Shown here: piece after piece, positions 10,895 through 20,140 of the stretch
How the letters are laid out: every line of letters begins with the position of its first letter
Numbering within the stretch: the first letter of the stretch is position 1
DNA from: Leptospira bouyouniensis
GTDB taxonomy: Bacteria; Spirochaetota; Leptospiria; Leptospirales; Leptospiraceae
Assembly (NCBI RefSeq): GCF_004769525.1
Contig: NZ_RQFT01000012.1
Span: forward strand, 566,001-630,000
DNA length: 64,000 nucleotides
Reading direction: 5' to 3'
The notes under the pieces: model-generated
The model's input: only the letters and a program-made list of their open reading frames with translations
What the model was told of the DNA's origin: nothing
The model's database searches: none
Translations under genes and position numbers: made by a program

Positions 10895-11912
10895 AGATAT
10901 ACTTGGCCAAGTGGTGTCTGGACACCATTTGGTGGATACCCATGCTGAATTCTTTTTAAACGAAGTCATGGATGGGAAAGTTCCCGAACCTATGCTTGCT
11001 TCCTTTCTCACTGCTATGAAAATGAAAGGAGAAACAACGGACGAACTTTTTGGTTTTGTGCGAGCTATGCGCCACCATGCAATTAAACCTAAAACTAACT
11101 TTGGTTTTGATTTTTTAGATACATGTGGGACAGGTGGGGATGGAAAGGGAACACTCAATGTTTCCACTCTTTCTGCACTCACACTCGCAAGTCTTGGCCA
11201 TAAAGTGGCAAAACATGGAAACCGTTCTGTCTCTTCGTTATCAGGGAGCTCCGATATCCTATCGGGACTAGGGTATCCTTTGGAACGAACCCACGAAGAA
11301 TGTGAAAACGAATTCCTCCGCACAGGGTTTGTGTTTTTATTTGCACCGGCTTGGCACCCTGCAATGAAGTATGCAGGTCCAGTGAGAGCCGCACTTGGGT
11401 TTCGGACATTTTTCAATCTGATAGGACCACTTTCCAATCCGTTTTCACCTACCCACCAAATTGTTGGGGTTTATGACCGATCACTTTGCCTACCGATGGC
11501 GGAAATTTTGGGGAAACTGGGTTTGAAGCAAGCGATTGTTTGCCATTCTCAGGATGGATTGGATGAGTTTTCCATTTTCGAACCAACTGACTATGCCTTT
11601 TTTGATGGAAAGGACACACAAGAACTTCGTTTTGACCCGAAGGAACTTCGTTTGACTGAGAGTGAACTTGATCGAAATACAGTGTTCTCTTCCTCTAAAG
11701 AAGGAGCGGAAGCGCTATTCCGTGCCGTTTTGGACCCAAGTTCGGCAACGGGAGGGACTGCCATGGTCTCTTTGAACGCAGGTGTTTCCCTATTTTTACT
11801 TGGTGCAGTGAAAGATGTAAAGACAGGGTATGAAATCGCAAGAGATGCCTTACTCTCGAAAAAAGTTCTCCGATTCGTTCGTGAAACATTGAATTTAAGA
11901 TCAGCCCTGTAA
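10875..11912 (+). CDS. trpD: Anthranilate phosphoribosyltransferase
   Basis: 345 residues, normal length. It catalyses the second step of tryptophan synthesis, joining anthranilate to PRPP. Signature motifs are present: 'DTCGTGGDGKGTLNVST' (PRPP-binding loop), 'KHGNRSVSSLSGSSD' and 'FRTFFNLIGPLSNP'. The ATG lies 20 bases inside the end of pgsA and is probably translated by coupling. No other trp genes are in the window, so trpD is unlinked here to the rest of its pathway. Confidence 0.96.
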   Translation: MTAPTIKDILGQVVSGHHLVDTHAEFFLNEVMDGKVPEPMLASFLTAMKMKGETTDELFGFVRAMRHHAIKPKTNFGFDFLDTCGTGGDGKGTLNVSTLSALTLASLGHKVAKHGNRSVSSLSGSSDILSGLGYPLERTHEECENEFLRTGFVFLFAPAWHPAMKYAGPVRAALGFRTFFNLIGPLSNPFSPTHQIVGVYDRSLCLPMAEILGKLGLKQAIVCHSQDGLDEFSIFEPTDYAFFDGKDTQELRFDPKELRLTESELDRNTVFSSSKEGAEALFRAVLDPSSATGGTAMVSLNAGVSLFLLGAVKDVKTGYEIARDALLSKKVLRFVRETLNLRSAL

Positions 11913-11929
11913 ACATTGGATAAATAGCT

Positions 11930-12253
11930 ATGTTCAATTTAGATTTTTTAACATCACAATTCCTAATCCTTGCCCAAGAAGAGGGAGCAAAGTCTTCCCT
12001 TCAGTCCCTCATCATCATTCCGATAATGCTCGTCGCAATGTACTTTCTTGTGATCCTTCCGAACAAAAAAGAAGAGAAAAAAAGAAAAGAAATGATCGGT
12101 AACTTACAAAAAGGTGATACAGTGGTCACAAGTAGCGGGCTTCACGGCAAAATCGTAGAATTCAAAGACAATAACGAAACTGTTGTTCTTAGTATCTCAG
12201 CCAATACGAATGTAACGTTTGATACTAGTGCCATTCTAAAGAAAAAAGCATAA
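11930..12253 (+). CDS. yajC: Sec translocon accessory protein YajC
   Basis: 107 residues with one membrane helix ('SLIIIPIMLVAMYFLVILP') followed by a conserved basic stretch and the soluble motif 'GDTVVTSSGLHGKIVEFKDN'. That is the standard YajC layout. It partners SecDF in the inner membrane. secD and secF lie just downstream, separated only by the unknown gene at 12255, which supports the assignment. Confidence 0.95.
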   Translation: MFNLDFLTSQFLILAQEEGAKSSLQSLIIIPIMLVAMYFLVILPNKKEEKKRKEMIGNLQKGDTVVTSSGLHGKIVEFKDNNETVVLSISANTNVTFDTSAILKKKA

Positions 12254-12254
12254 G

Positions 12255-12884
12255 ATGAAACATTTCTTCTGTATACTCCTTATTGTTTTGTTTTCTACTT
12301 CTCTTTTTTCACAAGAGGGTTTGGATTTTTTGGATAAAGTAAACGATAAACCGAAAACTACCACAAAACCCAAAGAAGACTCTGTCCAAACCTCAACAAA
12401 AAAGCAAAACAATGTTGTTTCTACGGCAGGAACAACTACAGGGAAAAAGAAGAAATCTAAAAAGAAATCAAAACAAACACAACTGACAACTGAAGCACTT
12501 CCACAAAACAACAATTTGGTGACAAACCAAAATGCGAATCCAATTGTGAATGAAAAAACTTTGAATCCTGTTGAAAAACAACCAGCAGTGATTGAAGAAG
12601 AAGAAGTAGTTTCCAATGCATTGTGGATGGATTCACCAGTGTCAGCAGAACCAGTGGGACTTCCTGGCTTCAGTGGAGAAGTAAAACTTAGTAATAAAGA
12701 AATTACTAATGCTGGTTCGGAAACAAATGGTGTAAAAGATCCAGGAAAATCTTTTTTTAATTTTTCCGAATTTTTTGCCAAATACAAAAAAGCGATGATG
12801 ATCCTTGGGATTATTATCCTCTTTGCTTTTTACAGACTTAGATCCGCACGTCCAGGCTCTAGCAGTCGTTCTTATAGAAGATAA
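12255..12884 (+). CDS. Unknown single-span membrane protein encoded between yajC and secD
   Basis: 209 residues; not recognised. A signal peptide-like start ('MKHFFCILLIVLFSTSLFSQ') is followed by ~150 residues rich in Lys, Thr, Asn, Gln and Glu that look disordered, with a Lys cluster 'GKKKKSKKKSKQ'. A hydrophobic segment near residues 179-194 ('AMMILGIIILFAFYRL') follows, then an Arg/Ser-rich tail. The topology suggests a periplasmic linker anchored by a C-terminal helix. Its ATG begins one base after the yajC stop and secD follows 21 bases later. It is therefore part of the Sec operon and may serve the translocon; that role is inference from position only. Confidence 0.8.
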   Translation: MKHFFCILLIVLFSTSLFSQEGLDFLDKVNDKPKTTTKPKEDSVQTSTKKQNNVVSTAGTTTGKKKKSKKKSKQTQLTTEALPQNNNLVTNQNANPIVNEKTLNPVEKQPAVIEEEEVVSNALWMDSPVSAEPVGLPGFSGEVKLSNKEITNAGSETNGVKDPGKSFFNFSEFFAKYKKAMMILGIIILFAFYRLRSARPGSSSRSYRR

Positions 12885-12905
12885 AATTTTTAGGAGCAAA
12901 TCAAC

Positions 12906-14840
12906 TTGCAATCGTATCGACTCTTACTTCTACCATTTTTCATTTTAGTGGTATCATTTACCATTTTGTATCCAAACTTTGCCGACCGAACTTTGAAACT
13001 GGTGGTGAGAGAGGATGTTTATTCCCTTCCTGAAGAAGATCAAAAAACACTTGTTAATGGATTGTTTGAAAGGTGGGAGAAGGATTATGGAAAAAGTTCA
13101 GGTTGGACTATTGAGCCAAAAGGGACACTCCCTCCTAAAGAAAATCCTTTTTATACTGTGAATGGCAGATTTATTACTTCTGCCAAAATCAATCAAATAT
13201 CACAAGAGAACCAAAGTTTGGTGAATGAAGGCAAAAACAAATTAGAACCTACTTGGATCGAGAACATGATCCGTGGCGGTAAGTCTTTGTCTATCAAACT
13301 TGGTCTGGATTTACAAGGTGGAATGCGAGTGGTTTTAAAAGGTGATTTTGAAGATTATACTTCGAAATTAAGAGACCTTTATGCAAAGGAAATCACCGAA
13401 TTGAATGTTACTCTTAATAATTCACTTGCAAAACCAGATGACATCGAAAAGGCAAAAAATCGTCTCGCAGAAATAGAATCCAGTTTTGATTTATCGCCAA
13501 TGCGTAAAATTGTCGAACTAGAAAAAGCAAAGATGATCATCGACAATCGTTTAACAACACAAAACTTAACAGAACCACAAGTTAGGATCCAAAAGGAACA
13601 AGATGCGATTGAAGTATCACTTCCAGGAGTTTCCAATTCTGCAGCGATCTTAGAGATTTTACAAAATACTGAAACAGTCGAATACCGATTAGAAGAACCA
13701 AATTCTTTTACATATAAAAAAATCATAAGTGATAGTGAAAGTCGACTTATGGAGCTTGGACAAAGAGAAAAAACTGACATTTATCTTTTCCAAGAACTTG
13801 TTAAAAACAAAGCAGGGAAAAAAGCCCAAGATGAGTTTCTTGCAGGCCTTGAAAAAAAATACAATATTCCAAAAGATTATAAGGTATATGCAATGTGGGC
13901 TCGCGGTAATTCTGCAAAGTCCACTTTACTTCCTAGGAGTTTTGTTGTATTAGAAAGAAAAATTGCTCTTTCTGGAAATGATATGACCAATGCACAACCG
14001 TCATATAATTCCAACTCATATGGATGGATGGTAAGTTTTACGCTGACTCCAAATGGGGCTGAGAAATTTTTTGATTTAACTTCGGAAAATCGGGGCCGTA
14101 ACCTAGCAATTGTTTGGGGAGATAAAGTTATCTCCAATCCTGTGATCAATGACCCGATTGCTGGCGGAAGAGCTGAGATTTCAGGAAGTTTTTCAGAACA
14201 AGAAGCAATTCGATTGGCGAATGTCATTTCTGAAGGCGCCCTGCCGATTCCTCTTTCTGTTCTTGAGATGCGTTTTATTGGACCAACTCTCGGGATTGAA
14301 TCGATTGAAGTTGGTGTAAAAGCTGTTGCGATTGGATTTTTTCTCGTAATGGTATATATGATCTTCTACTACCGGTTAGGTGGATTTATAGCAGACTTAT
14401 CGTTACTTGTAAATATCATTATTCTTGCGGCTCTCCTTACTTTAATGGACTTTACACTTACTTTGCCAGGGATTGCGGGGATTATCTTAACTGCAGGTAT
14501 GGCAGTAGATGCAAACGTGATTATTTATGAGAGGATTCGTGAGGAAATCGAAGAAGGGCGTGCACTTTCGATTGCCGTCACAAGAGGTTTTGAAAATGCT
14601 TTCTGGACCATTATGGATGCAAACGTAACCACTCTCATTGCAGGGATTTTAATGATCCGTCTCGGAAATGGACCTATCAAAGGTTTTGCGATCACTCTTT
14701 GTTGGGGAATTGTCACAACACTTTTCACATCCTTATTTTTGTCTCGTTTGTTTATGGAACTTTCCGTTAATCGATTCGGAATCCATCATTTGAACCTAAG
14801 ACCTTTTTTCTTTGGAAAAAAAGAGGTAAAACATGTATAA
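12906..14840 (+). CDS. secD: Protein translocase subunit SecD
   Basis: 644 residues. SecD with SecF uses the proton gradient to pull proteins through SecYEG on the periplasmic side. Seen: N-terminal helix, the motif 'IKLGLDLQGGMRVVLKGDF', a large periplasmic domain and a C-terminal membrane block with 'PGIAGIILTAGMAVDANVII' plus 'YERIREE'. The start is a TTG, chosen because AGGAG (12892-12896) lies nine bases upstream. The P1 region includes a long inserted helical stretch (~residues 145-220), so the protein is somewhat longer than E. coli SecD (615). It overlaps secF by eight bases. Confidence 0.96.
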   Translation: MQSYRLLLLPFFILVVSFTILYPNFADRTLKLVVREDVYSLPEEDQKTLVNGLFERWEKDYGKSSGWTIEPKGTLPPKENPFYTVNGRFITSAKINQISQENQSLVNEGKNKLEPTWIENMIRGGKSLSIKLGLDLQGGMRVVLKGDFEDYTSKLRDLYAKEITELNVTLNNSLAKPDDIEKAKNRLAEIESSFDLSPMRKIVELEKAKMIIDNRLTTQNLTEPQVRIQKEQDAIEVSLPGVSNSAAILEILQNTETVEYRLEEPNSFTYKKIISDSESRLMELGQREKTDIYLFQELVKNKAGKKAQDEFLAGLEKKYNIPKDYKVYAMWARGNSAKSTLLPRSFVVLERKIALSGNDMTNAQPSYNSNSYGWMVSFTLTPNGAEKFFDLTSENRGRNLAIVWGDKVISNPVINDPIAGGRAEISGSFSEQEAIRLANVISEGALPIPLSVLEMRFIGPTLGIESIEVGVKAVAIGFFLVMVYMIFYYRLGGFIADLSLLVNIIILAALLTLMDFTLTLPGIAGIILTAGMAVDANVIIYERIREEIEEGRALSIAVTRGFENAFWTIMDANVTTLIAGILMIRLGNGPIKGFAITLCWGIVTTLFTSLFLSRLFMELSVNRFGIHHLNLRPFFFGKKEVKHV

Positions 14841-15771
14841 TATCAATTTCACGAAGTATAAATATTTCACTCTGAGTATTTCTTTTTTGGCCATAGTTTT
14901 AGGATTTGTCATCACCTTCGCTAAGTATGGTGGGTTTGCTCACTCACTCGATTTTAATGGTGGACTAAGGACAGTTGTAGAATTACCCAAGGATAAAACT
15001 CGTGCGGACTTAGAATCCTATTTCCAAACGAAAAAAATTGAAGCGGTTGTCATCTTACTCGAAAAAGAAAAAAACATTTTTCAATTGGACATCGGACTTG
15101 GCTCACTTTCTACGATTGAAGAGTTGTTTAAAGAAATTCCCGAAGACAAAAGGGAATCTTCTACATCTGCAATTGACAGGTTTGTGCAACTACTTCGATT
15201 TGAATTTAACTTACCGAAAGAAAAGGTATTATCTGCAGACCAAGTGGGCGCTGTAGTAGGTGGGGAACTCACAGAAGTGGGTATCACATTACTCCTAACA
15301 ACACTTGGGATTATCCTATTGTATTTAAGTATTCGATCTCAATTTAAGTTTGCCCTCGCATCTGCAATTGCTCTTGTGCATGACATTCTCATGACTCTTG
15401 CTCTCATTGGATTTTTACAAATCAAACCTAGTGTTCCGATCATCGCAGCCCTCCTTACGTTACTTGGTTACTCCATAAACGATAAAATTGTTGTATTTGA
15501 CCGGATCCGTGAGAATGCTCATGGTAAAGACAATTTAGCACTTTCCAACATCATCAACGTATCTATTTCGCAAACATTGGGAAGGACGATCAATACATCC
15601 TTTACAACAATGATTTCGGTAGTAGCAATCATTGTTGGTGGTGCAGCCGAATTGTATGATTTTGCATTTGTTTTACTATTTGGTGTGATTGTCGGAACCT
15701 ATTCTTCCATCTACATTGCGGCTCCTATTTCTGAGATTTATGATAGGCTCAGGAAAAAAAGATTCACTTAA
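14833..15771 (+). CDS. secF: Protein translocase subunit SecF
   Basis: 312 residues, normal size. It carries the N-terminal helix, the motif 'HSLDFNGGLRTVVELP', a short periplasmic domain and the C-terminal membrane block with 'LLTLLGYSINDKIVVFDRIR'. It forms a complex with SecD. Its ATG is eight bases inside secD, so the two are translationally coupled. ribD follows after ten bases in the same unit. Confidence 0.96.
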   Translation: MYNINFTKYKYFTLSISFLAIVLGFVITFAKYGGFAHSLDFNGGLRTVVELPKDKTRADLESYFQTKKIEAVVILLEKEKNIFQLDIGLGSLSTIEELFKEIPEDKRESSTSAIDRFVQLLRFEFNLPKEKVLSADQVGAVVGGELTEVGITLLLTTLGIILLYLSIRSQFKFALASAIALVHDILMTLALIGFLQIKPSVPIIAALLTLLGYSINDKIVVFDRIRENAHGKDNLALSNIINVSISQTLGRTINTSFTTMISVVAIIVGGAAELYDFAFVLLFGVIVGTYSSIYIAAPISEIYDRLRKKRFT

Positions 15772-15781
15772 TAGGGATTAG

Positions 15782-17131
15782 ATGAATGTAGAGAAAAGGA
15801 AAGAACTTTATTCTCTGCATTCCCTGCTTGGGTTTCTTGCCATGGGAAAAACTGGTGGAAACCCTCCTGTCTCAGCCGTTCTCACAGATTTAAATGGCAA
15901 TGTTATAGAAAAAGCTCACACCCAAGAGTATGGTGGAAACCATGCTGAAAGGGAACTTTTTTCATTACTTCAAAAACAACATTCTTTAAATCAAATCATT
16001 CCAAAAGAAAGTCCATTATCGGAAACTAACGAAGCAGATACGAGTCAGAAGAATACGAATTCGGGAGTTTTTCTTTCTGACTTCATTTTATCGGTAAGCC
16101 TTGAACCTTGTACCCATTTTGGAAAAACACCACCTTGCCGTGATTTGGTGCTCGAATCCAAACCAAAAGAACTTTTGATTGGTTGGAAAGATCCAAATCC
16201 ATTGGTTATATCAGGAGACTGGGAATCCTATCAGGAAAAGGGCATTACCGTTCGTTTGGATCCAATGCTTGCCAATACATCTATTCCATATTTGCAAGGT
16301 TTTATAAAACGTATACAAACGGGATTACCTTGGGTTTGGATCAAATCTGCGACTTCCAAAGAAGGAAATTACGCTGATTCATCTCTTAAAAAAGAGCGAG
16401 TGAGTTCGGTTGAAATCGATCTCTACTTACAAATCTTACGAGCAAAATTTGATGCTGTGGCATGTGGTCCGAATACAATCTTTATCGATGAACCATCGTT
16501 ACACTTTCGGATCACTGAGGAAATGATCCGTTTGGCGGGGTTACCAAAACGTCAAACAGAACTAATTCCTTTTTTTGAAGCAGCAACAAATTTGTTTACT
16601 TCACTTACAAAATGGGCAAGGGACACAACTTTACTCCACCAATTAGAAGAAGGAAAATACCAACCCTATCGAGTCTTTGTTTTGGATCCAAAACGTCTAC
16701 CTAGTGAGAATTTTTTCTCCAAACAAATGGAACTTAATGATCGTTACGGTGAAAAAAAATGTATTTTTTTTGTAATTGTGGATACTATTAATGTTGAAGC
16801 AGAAATATTTGATTTGCCTTTCGAAATCAGAAACCAAATGGAAACACTTTCCCTACATCCTATTTTTCCTATAGGGAAAAATGACGGGGACCTATTTTTA
16901 AAAACCCTGGGAAAATTTGGAATTAATTCTTTGTTATGCGAAGCAGGTAGTTTTTTTCCTAACTTTTTAAACGAAAATTTGTCAGATGAAGATTGTATAT
17001 TAGAAATTCGAAATTTTGAAAAATCAATTCCTCATGGGATTCCATTTGTTTACCAAAATGAGCACATCCTTTCTGAATTTAAAATTGGTTCCAATTCTGT
17101 ATTCATACGAAAACCAAAAAGGAGTACATAG
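15782..17131 (+). CDS. ribD: Riboflavin biosynthesis protein RibD (deaminase/reductase)
   Basis: 449 residues, about 80 longer than E. coli RibD (367). It catalyses the deamination and reduction steps between the RibA product and the ribitylamino-uracil. The N-terminal deaminase has its zinc and proton-shuttle residues: 'GGNHAEREL' and 'LEPCTHFGKTPPCRDL'. The C-terminal reductase is divergent. The usual 'K.A.SLDG' motif appears as 'IKSATSKEG', while 'AVACGPNTIFIDEPSL' and 'LLCEAGSFFPNFL' match the family. Extra length lies between HAE and the second zinc motif and in the reductase half. The ATG follows a GGGATTAG stretch, ten bases after secF. Confidence 0.88.
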   Translation: MNVEKRKELYSLHSLLGFLAMGKTGGNPPVSAVLTDLNGNVIEKAHTQEYGGNHAERELFSLLQKQHSLNQIIPKESPLSETNEADTSQKNTNSGVFLSDFILSVSLEPCTHFGKTPPCRDLVLESKPKELLIGWKDPNPLVISGDWESYQEKGITVRLDPMLANTSIPYLQGFIKRIQTGLPWVWIKSATSKEGNYADSSLKKERVSSVEIDLYLQILRAKFDAVACGPNTIFIDEPSLHFRITEEMIRLAGLPKRQTELIPFFEAATNLFTSLTKWARDTTLLHQLEEGKYQPYRVFVLDPKRLPSENFFSKQMELNDRYGEKKCIFFVIVDTINVEAEIFDLPFEIRNQMETLSLHPIFPIGKNDGDLFLKTLGKFGINSLLCEAGSFFPNFLNENLSDEDCILEIRNFEKSIPHGIPFVYQNEHILSEFKIGSNSVFIRKPKRST

Positions 17132-17134
17132 AAT

Positions 17135-17740
17135 ATGTTTACTGGACTTGTTGAAACTTTAGGGAAAGTCGTTCAAATCGAACCTATTGATTCTGGAATT
17201 CAATTTACCATCCAAACGGAATGGGAAAATCCAGATATCAAACTTGGTGACTCAATTGCCATAAACGGTGCTTGTATGACCGTTACAAAATTTTCTGACT
17301 TGGGGAATTTATTCCAATTTTATGCTTCGTTTAAATCATTGGAGTTAACCAACTTGTCTCGGTTAGGGGAAGGATCCCTCGTGAATTTGGAACGTGCCAT
17401 GGCACTAGGGCAAAGGTTTGGTGGTCATATGGTCCAAGGTCATGTGGATGGCATGGCAATAGTAATCAGTCGCAAACAAATTGAAAATGAAGTGGAAGAG
17501 TTTTGGGTGGAAATTCCAGAAGATTTAAGACGTTTTTTTGTAAAAAAAGGATCTGTTACTTTAGATGGAATCAGTCTCACCGTAGTCGATGTAAAAGATG
17601 GGAATATCCAACTGATTCTTATTCCAGAAACCATACAAAAAACCAATGCAAACTCTTGGAAAAAGGATCAACGACTGAATGTCGAGGTGGATGTCCTAGC
17701 CAAATACATTGAAAATTATTTGGCAGGCAGACAACTTTAA
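17135..17740 (+). CDS. ribE: Riboflavin synthase (alpha subunit)
   Basis: 201 residues, two tandem lumazine-binding repeats. Repeat 1 starts 'MFTGLVETLGKVVQIEP' with 'SIAINGACMTVTKF'; repeat 2 has 'GGHMVQGHVDG' and 'KKGSVTLDGISLTVVDV'. It dismutates two 6,7-dimethyl-8-ribityllumazine molecules to riboflavin. It lies three bases after ribD. The lumazine synthase gene (ribH), which supplies its substrate, is not in the window. Confidence 0.96.
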   Translation: MFTGLVETLGKVVQIEPIDSGIQFTIQTEWENPDIKLGDSIAINGACMTVTKFSDLGNLFQFYASFKSLELTNLSRLGEGSLVNLERAMALGQRFGGHMVQGHVDGMAIVISRKQIENEVEEFWVEIPEDLRRFFVKKGSVTLDGISLTVVDVKDGNIQLILIPETIQKTNANSWKKDQRLNVEVDVLAKYIENYLAGRQL

Positions 17741-17746
17741 ATGGAA

Positions 17747-18145
17747 TTAATTTCTTTTTAATAAATCATCAATATCGGAATCAGAATCTGCATCAATGTA
17801 CTTGGATTGAAAGTCAGAGCTATTCATGATTTCGAAAAACATATCAAGCTTTGCTAATTTAAATACATTTTGGATCATCGGTTTCATACCAACAAGTAAA
17901 AGTTTTCCCTTTTTGTTTTTAAGAGAATTAAGGCTTTTGATAAGAGACCCAATCCCAGATGAATCAATGTAATCGAGCCGACTCATTTCGATGGAAACGA
18001 GGTTTGGACTTGATTCAATCAATTTGTTGAAAATGGATTCAAACTCTTCTGTGGACTCAATATCAAATTTCCCAGCGATTTCGATGGTTTTGATCTTTCC
18101 TATTGTGTTTAATTTCAGCTCCACAAGTCCTCCGATCCGGAACAT
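17747..18145 (-). CDS. STAS-domain protein (anti-sigma factor antagonist type)
   Basis: 132 residues. A STAS fold fills most of it: 'GKIKTIEIAGKFDIESTEEF', then 'LVSIEMSRLDYIDSSGIGSL', where the first Ser of 'DSSGIG' is the usual phospho-acceptor, then 'KKGKLLLVGMKPMIQNVFKL'. The last ~20 residues are Asp/Ser-rich ('DADSDSDIDDLLKRN') and are an unusual acidic tail. Family members switch partner when phosphorylated or dephosphorylated. A SpoIIE-type phosphatase is encoded at 35515, but a link between the two is only a guess. It is transcribed away from ribBA and converges on ribE with a six-base gap. Confidence 0.88.
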   Translation of the reverse strand: MFRIGGLVELKLNTIGKIKTIEIAGKFDIESTEEFESIFNKLIESSPNLVSIEMSRLDYIDSSGIGSLIKSLNSLKNKKGKLLLVGMKPMIQNVFKLAKLDMFFEIMNSSDFQSKYIDADSDSDIDDLLKRN

Positions 18146-18242
18146 TTAGACAAAAGAAATAGGAAAAATCAATGAATTTCTTTGGGAATCTTCTTTAATT
18201 CGGAACGGCTTTCAGAGTTTTAGTATATAGAGGCCTTTCCCA

Positions 18243-19451
18243 ATGATACGTCCGATCGAAGAAGCAATCGAAGAAATCCGCCAAGGCAAAATGATCATCC
18301 TCGTCGATTCTGAAGACAGAGAAAACGAAGGTGATTTGGTCTGCGCGTCCCAGTTTGCAGACAAAGACAAAATCAATTTTATGGCGACCCATGGACGTGG
18401 ACTCATTTGTGTCCCAATGGAGCGGGAAAGGTTACAAAGTTTGGGTCTCGGCAAAATGGTAGATGACCTTACACTTGGTGACAAACATGGGACTGCATTT
18501 ACCGTTTCAGTGGATGCAAAATTTGGAACTAGTACGGGAATTTCGGCCCACGACAGAGCCAAAACAGTAGAAGTCTTACTCGATCCCAAAACAAAACCAG
18601 ATGATCTCATGCGACCAGGTCACTTGTTTCCTCTGCAAGCAGTGACAGGTGGAGTGTTACGTCGGGCAGGTCATACTGAAGCAGCTGTCGACTTATCTAA
18701 GTTAGCTGGCTTATACCCAAGTGGTGTCATCTGTGAAATCATGAATGATGATGGTTCCATGGCAAGGATCCCTGATTTAGAAAAATTTGCCAAAACCCAC
18801 GGACTCAATATTTATACGATAGAAGACCTGATCCGATACCGTAGACATAAAGAAAAACTCATCCACTTAGAAGTGGAAGCAAATCTTCCAACAGAGTTTG
18901 GTGATTTTAAAATCAAAGCCTATTCGACTCAAATTGATGATAAAATTCACATGGCACTCGTGAAAGGAGATATCGAACCTGACAAACCAGTGCTCGTTCG
19001 AGTTCATAGCGAGTGTTTGACGGGAGATATCTTTTCTTCACAACGTTGTGATTGTGGACCTCAACTCCACAACGCTCTCCGAATGATTGAAAAAGAAGGG
19101 CGGGGAGTTTTACTTTATATGCGCCAAGAAGGGAGAGGGATTGGGATCATTAACAAACTCAAAGCCTATTCTTTACAAGAAGGTGGGCTTGATACTGTGG
19201 AAGCCAATGAAAAATTAGGATTTGCTCCAGATTTACGTGAATATGGAATCGGGGCTCAGATCCTCCGAGACATTGGTGTTAAACAAATGAAGCTAATCAC
19301 GAATAACCCTCGTAAGATTGTGGGTCTTGAGGGATACAACCTCCATGTGACAGAAAGGGTTCCCATTGAAATCGATCCTGTGGAAGAAAATCAAAAGTAC
19401 CTTCAAACGAAAAAAACGAAACTTGGGCACCTATTAAACTTACACGGTTAG
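18243..19451 (+). CDS. ribBA: Bifunctional 3,4-dihydroxy-2-butanone 4-phosphate synthase / GTP cyclohydrolase II
   Basis: 402 residues. Residues 1-~205 are DHBP synthase ('[20 protein letters not shown]', '[13 protein letters not shown]', '[12 protein letters not shown]'). Residues ~206-402 are GTP cyclohydrolase II, with zinc ligands C258 ('HSECLTGD'), C269 and C271 ('QRCDCG') and the catalytic stretch '[10 protein letters not shown]'. It makes both precursors of riboflavin. It lies downstream of ribD-ribE but is separated by the reversed STAS gene, so it has its own promoter in 18146-18242. I saw no FMN riboswitch there. Confidence 0.97.
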   Translation: MIRPIEEAIEEIRQGKMIILVDSEDRENEGDLVCASQFADKDKINFMATHGRGLICVPMERERLQSLGLGKMVDDLTLGDKHGTAFTVSVDAKFGTSTGISAHDRAKTVEVLLDPKTKPDDLMRPGHLFPLQAVTGGVLRRAGHTEAAVDLSKLAGLYPSGVICEIMNDDGSMARIPDLEKFAKTHGLNIYTIEDLIRYRRHKEKLIHLEVEANLPTEFGDFKIKAYSTQIDDKIHMALVKGDIEPDKPVLVRVHSECLTGDIFSSQRCDCGPQLHNALRMIEKEGRGVLLYMRQEGRGIGIINKLKAYSLQEGGLDTVEANEKLGFAPDLREYGIGAQILRDIGVKQMKLITNNPRKIVGLEGYNLHVTERVPIEIDPVEENQKYLQTKKTKLGHLLNLHG

Positions 19452-19492
19452 TTGTTTTTGACTTTCGCAGGGTTATAAAGTATACAAATCAT

Positions 19493-20140
19493 CTAAGGTG
19501 ATAATCGAGTCCTTTCCCAACTCGAGTTTTTCCTTTCAAATAAAATCCGATCATGAAGTCGGCCCACTCGTCCTTGCCAAAATTCGATTTTGGTTGGATA
19601 AACCGAATACCCGCCCCAAAACTCTGGCATTGGTATCTCTTTCCCTTCCCATTCTTTGGAAAGGGATTTGAATTTGGATTCTAGTTTTTCTCTCGATGAT
19701 ACCACCGAACTCTGATTTGATGTATGGGCACCAATTTGAGATTCTCTTGGGCGAATTTTAAAGTAGGCTTCTGATTCTTCTTTAGTGATTTTGGAGACGG
19801 TCCCTTCAATTCGGATTTGGCGTTCTAATTTTGGCCAAAAAAAATTCAAAGCAACACGATTGTTTTCCGCAATGTCTTTTCCTTTGTCCGATAGATAATT
19901 TGTAAAAAATTGGAATTCATTTCGGATAAGACCTTTTAATAGTACAATTCGTACGCTTGGTTGCCCTTCCTTGTTTACGGTCGCAAGACTCATTGCATTG
20001 GGTTCCAGTTCTTTTTCTTCTTTGGCTTCGGTAAACCATAAAGAAAAAAGTGCCAAAGGGTCGGTCCCTGCAGTTTGTTCTGAAAGTACAGAACGTTCGT
20101 AACTGTTTCGCATATTGGCTAAATCATTCAATGTTTCCAT
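19493..20140 (-). CDS. pdxH: Pyridoxamine 5'-phosphate oxidase
   Basis: 215 residues, normal length. FMN enzyme that oxidises pyridoxine or pyridoxamine 5'-phosphate to PLP. Motifs: 'NAMSLATVNKEGQPSVRIVL' near residue 50, 'FFTNYLSDKGKDI', 'IGAHTSNQSS' and the C-terminal 'EFWQGRVGRLHDR', where most family members have 'RPNRLHDR'. Its start overlaps the end of the prepilin peptidase gene by 17 bases, so the two form one unit. Its FMN depends on the neighbouring riboflavin genes, which may be coincidence. Confidence 0.94.
   Translation of the reverse strand: METLNDLANMRNSYERSVLSEQTAGTDPLALFSLWFTEAKEEKELEPNAMSLATVNKEGQPSVRIVLLKGLIRNEFQFFTNYLSDKGKDIAENNRVALNFFWPKLERQIRIEGTVSKITKEESEAYFKIRPRESQIGAHTSNQSSVVSSREKLESKFKSLSKEWEGKEIPMPEFWGGYSVYPTKIEFWQGRVGRLHDRILFERKNSSWERTRLSP

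Noticed and set aside
18146..18242. FMN riboswitch before ribBA
   Set aside because: The conserved RFN sequence blocks are absent and the leader is too short.
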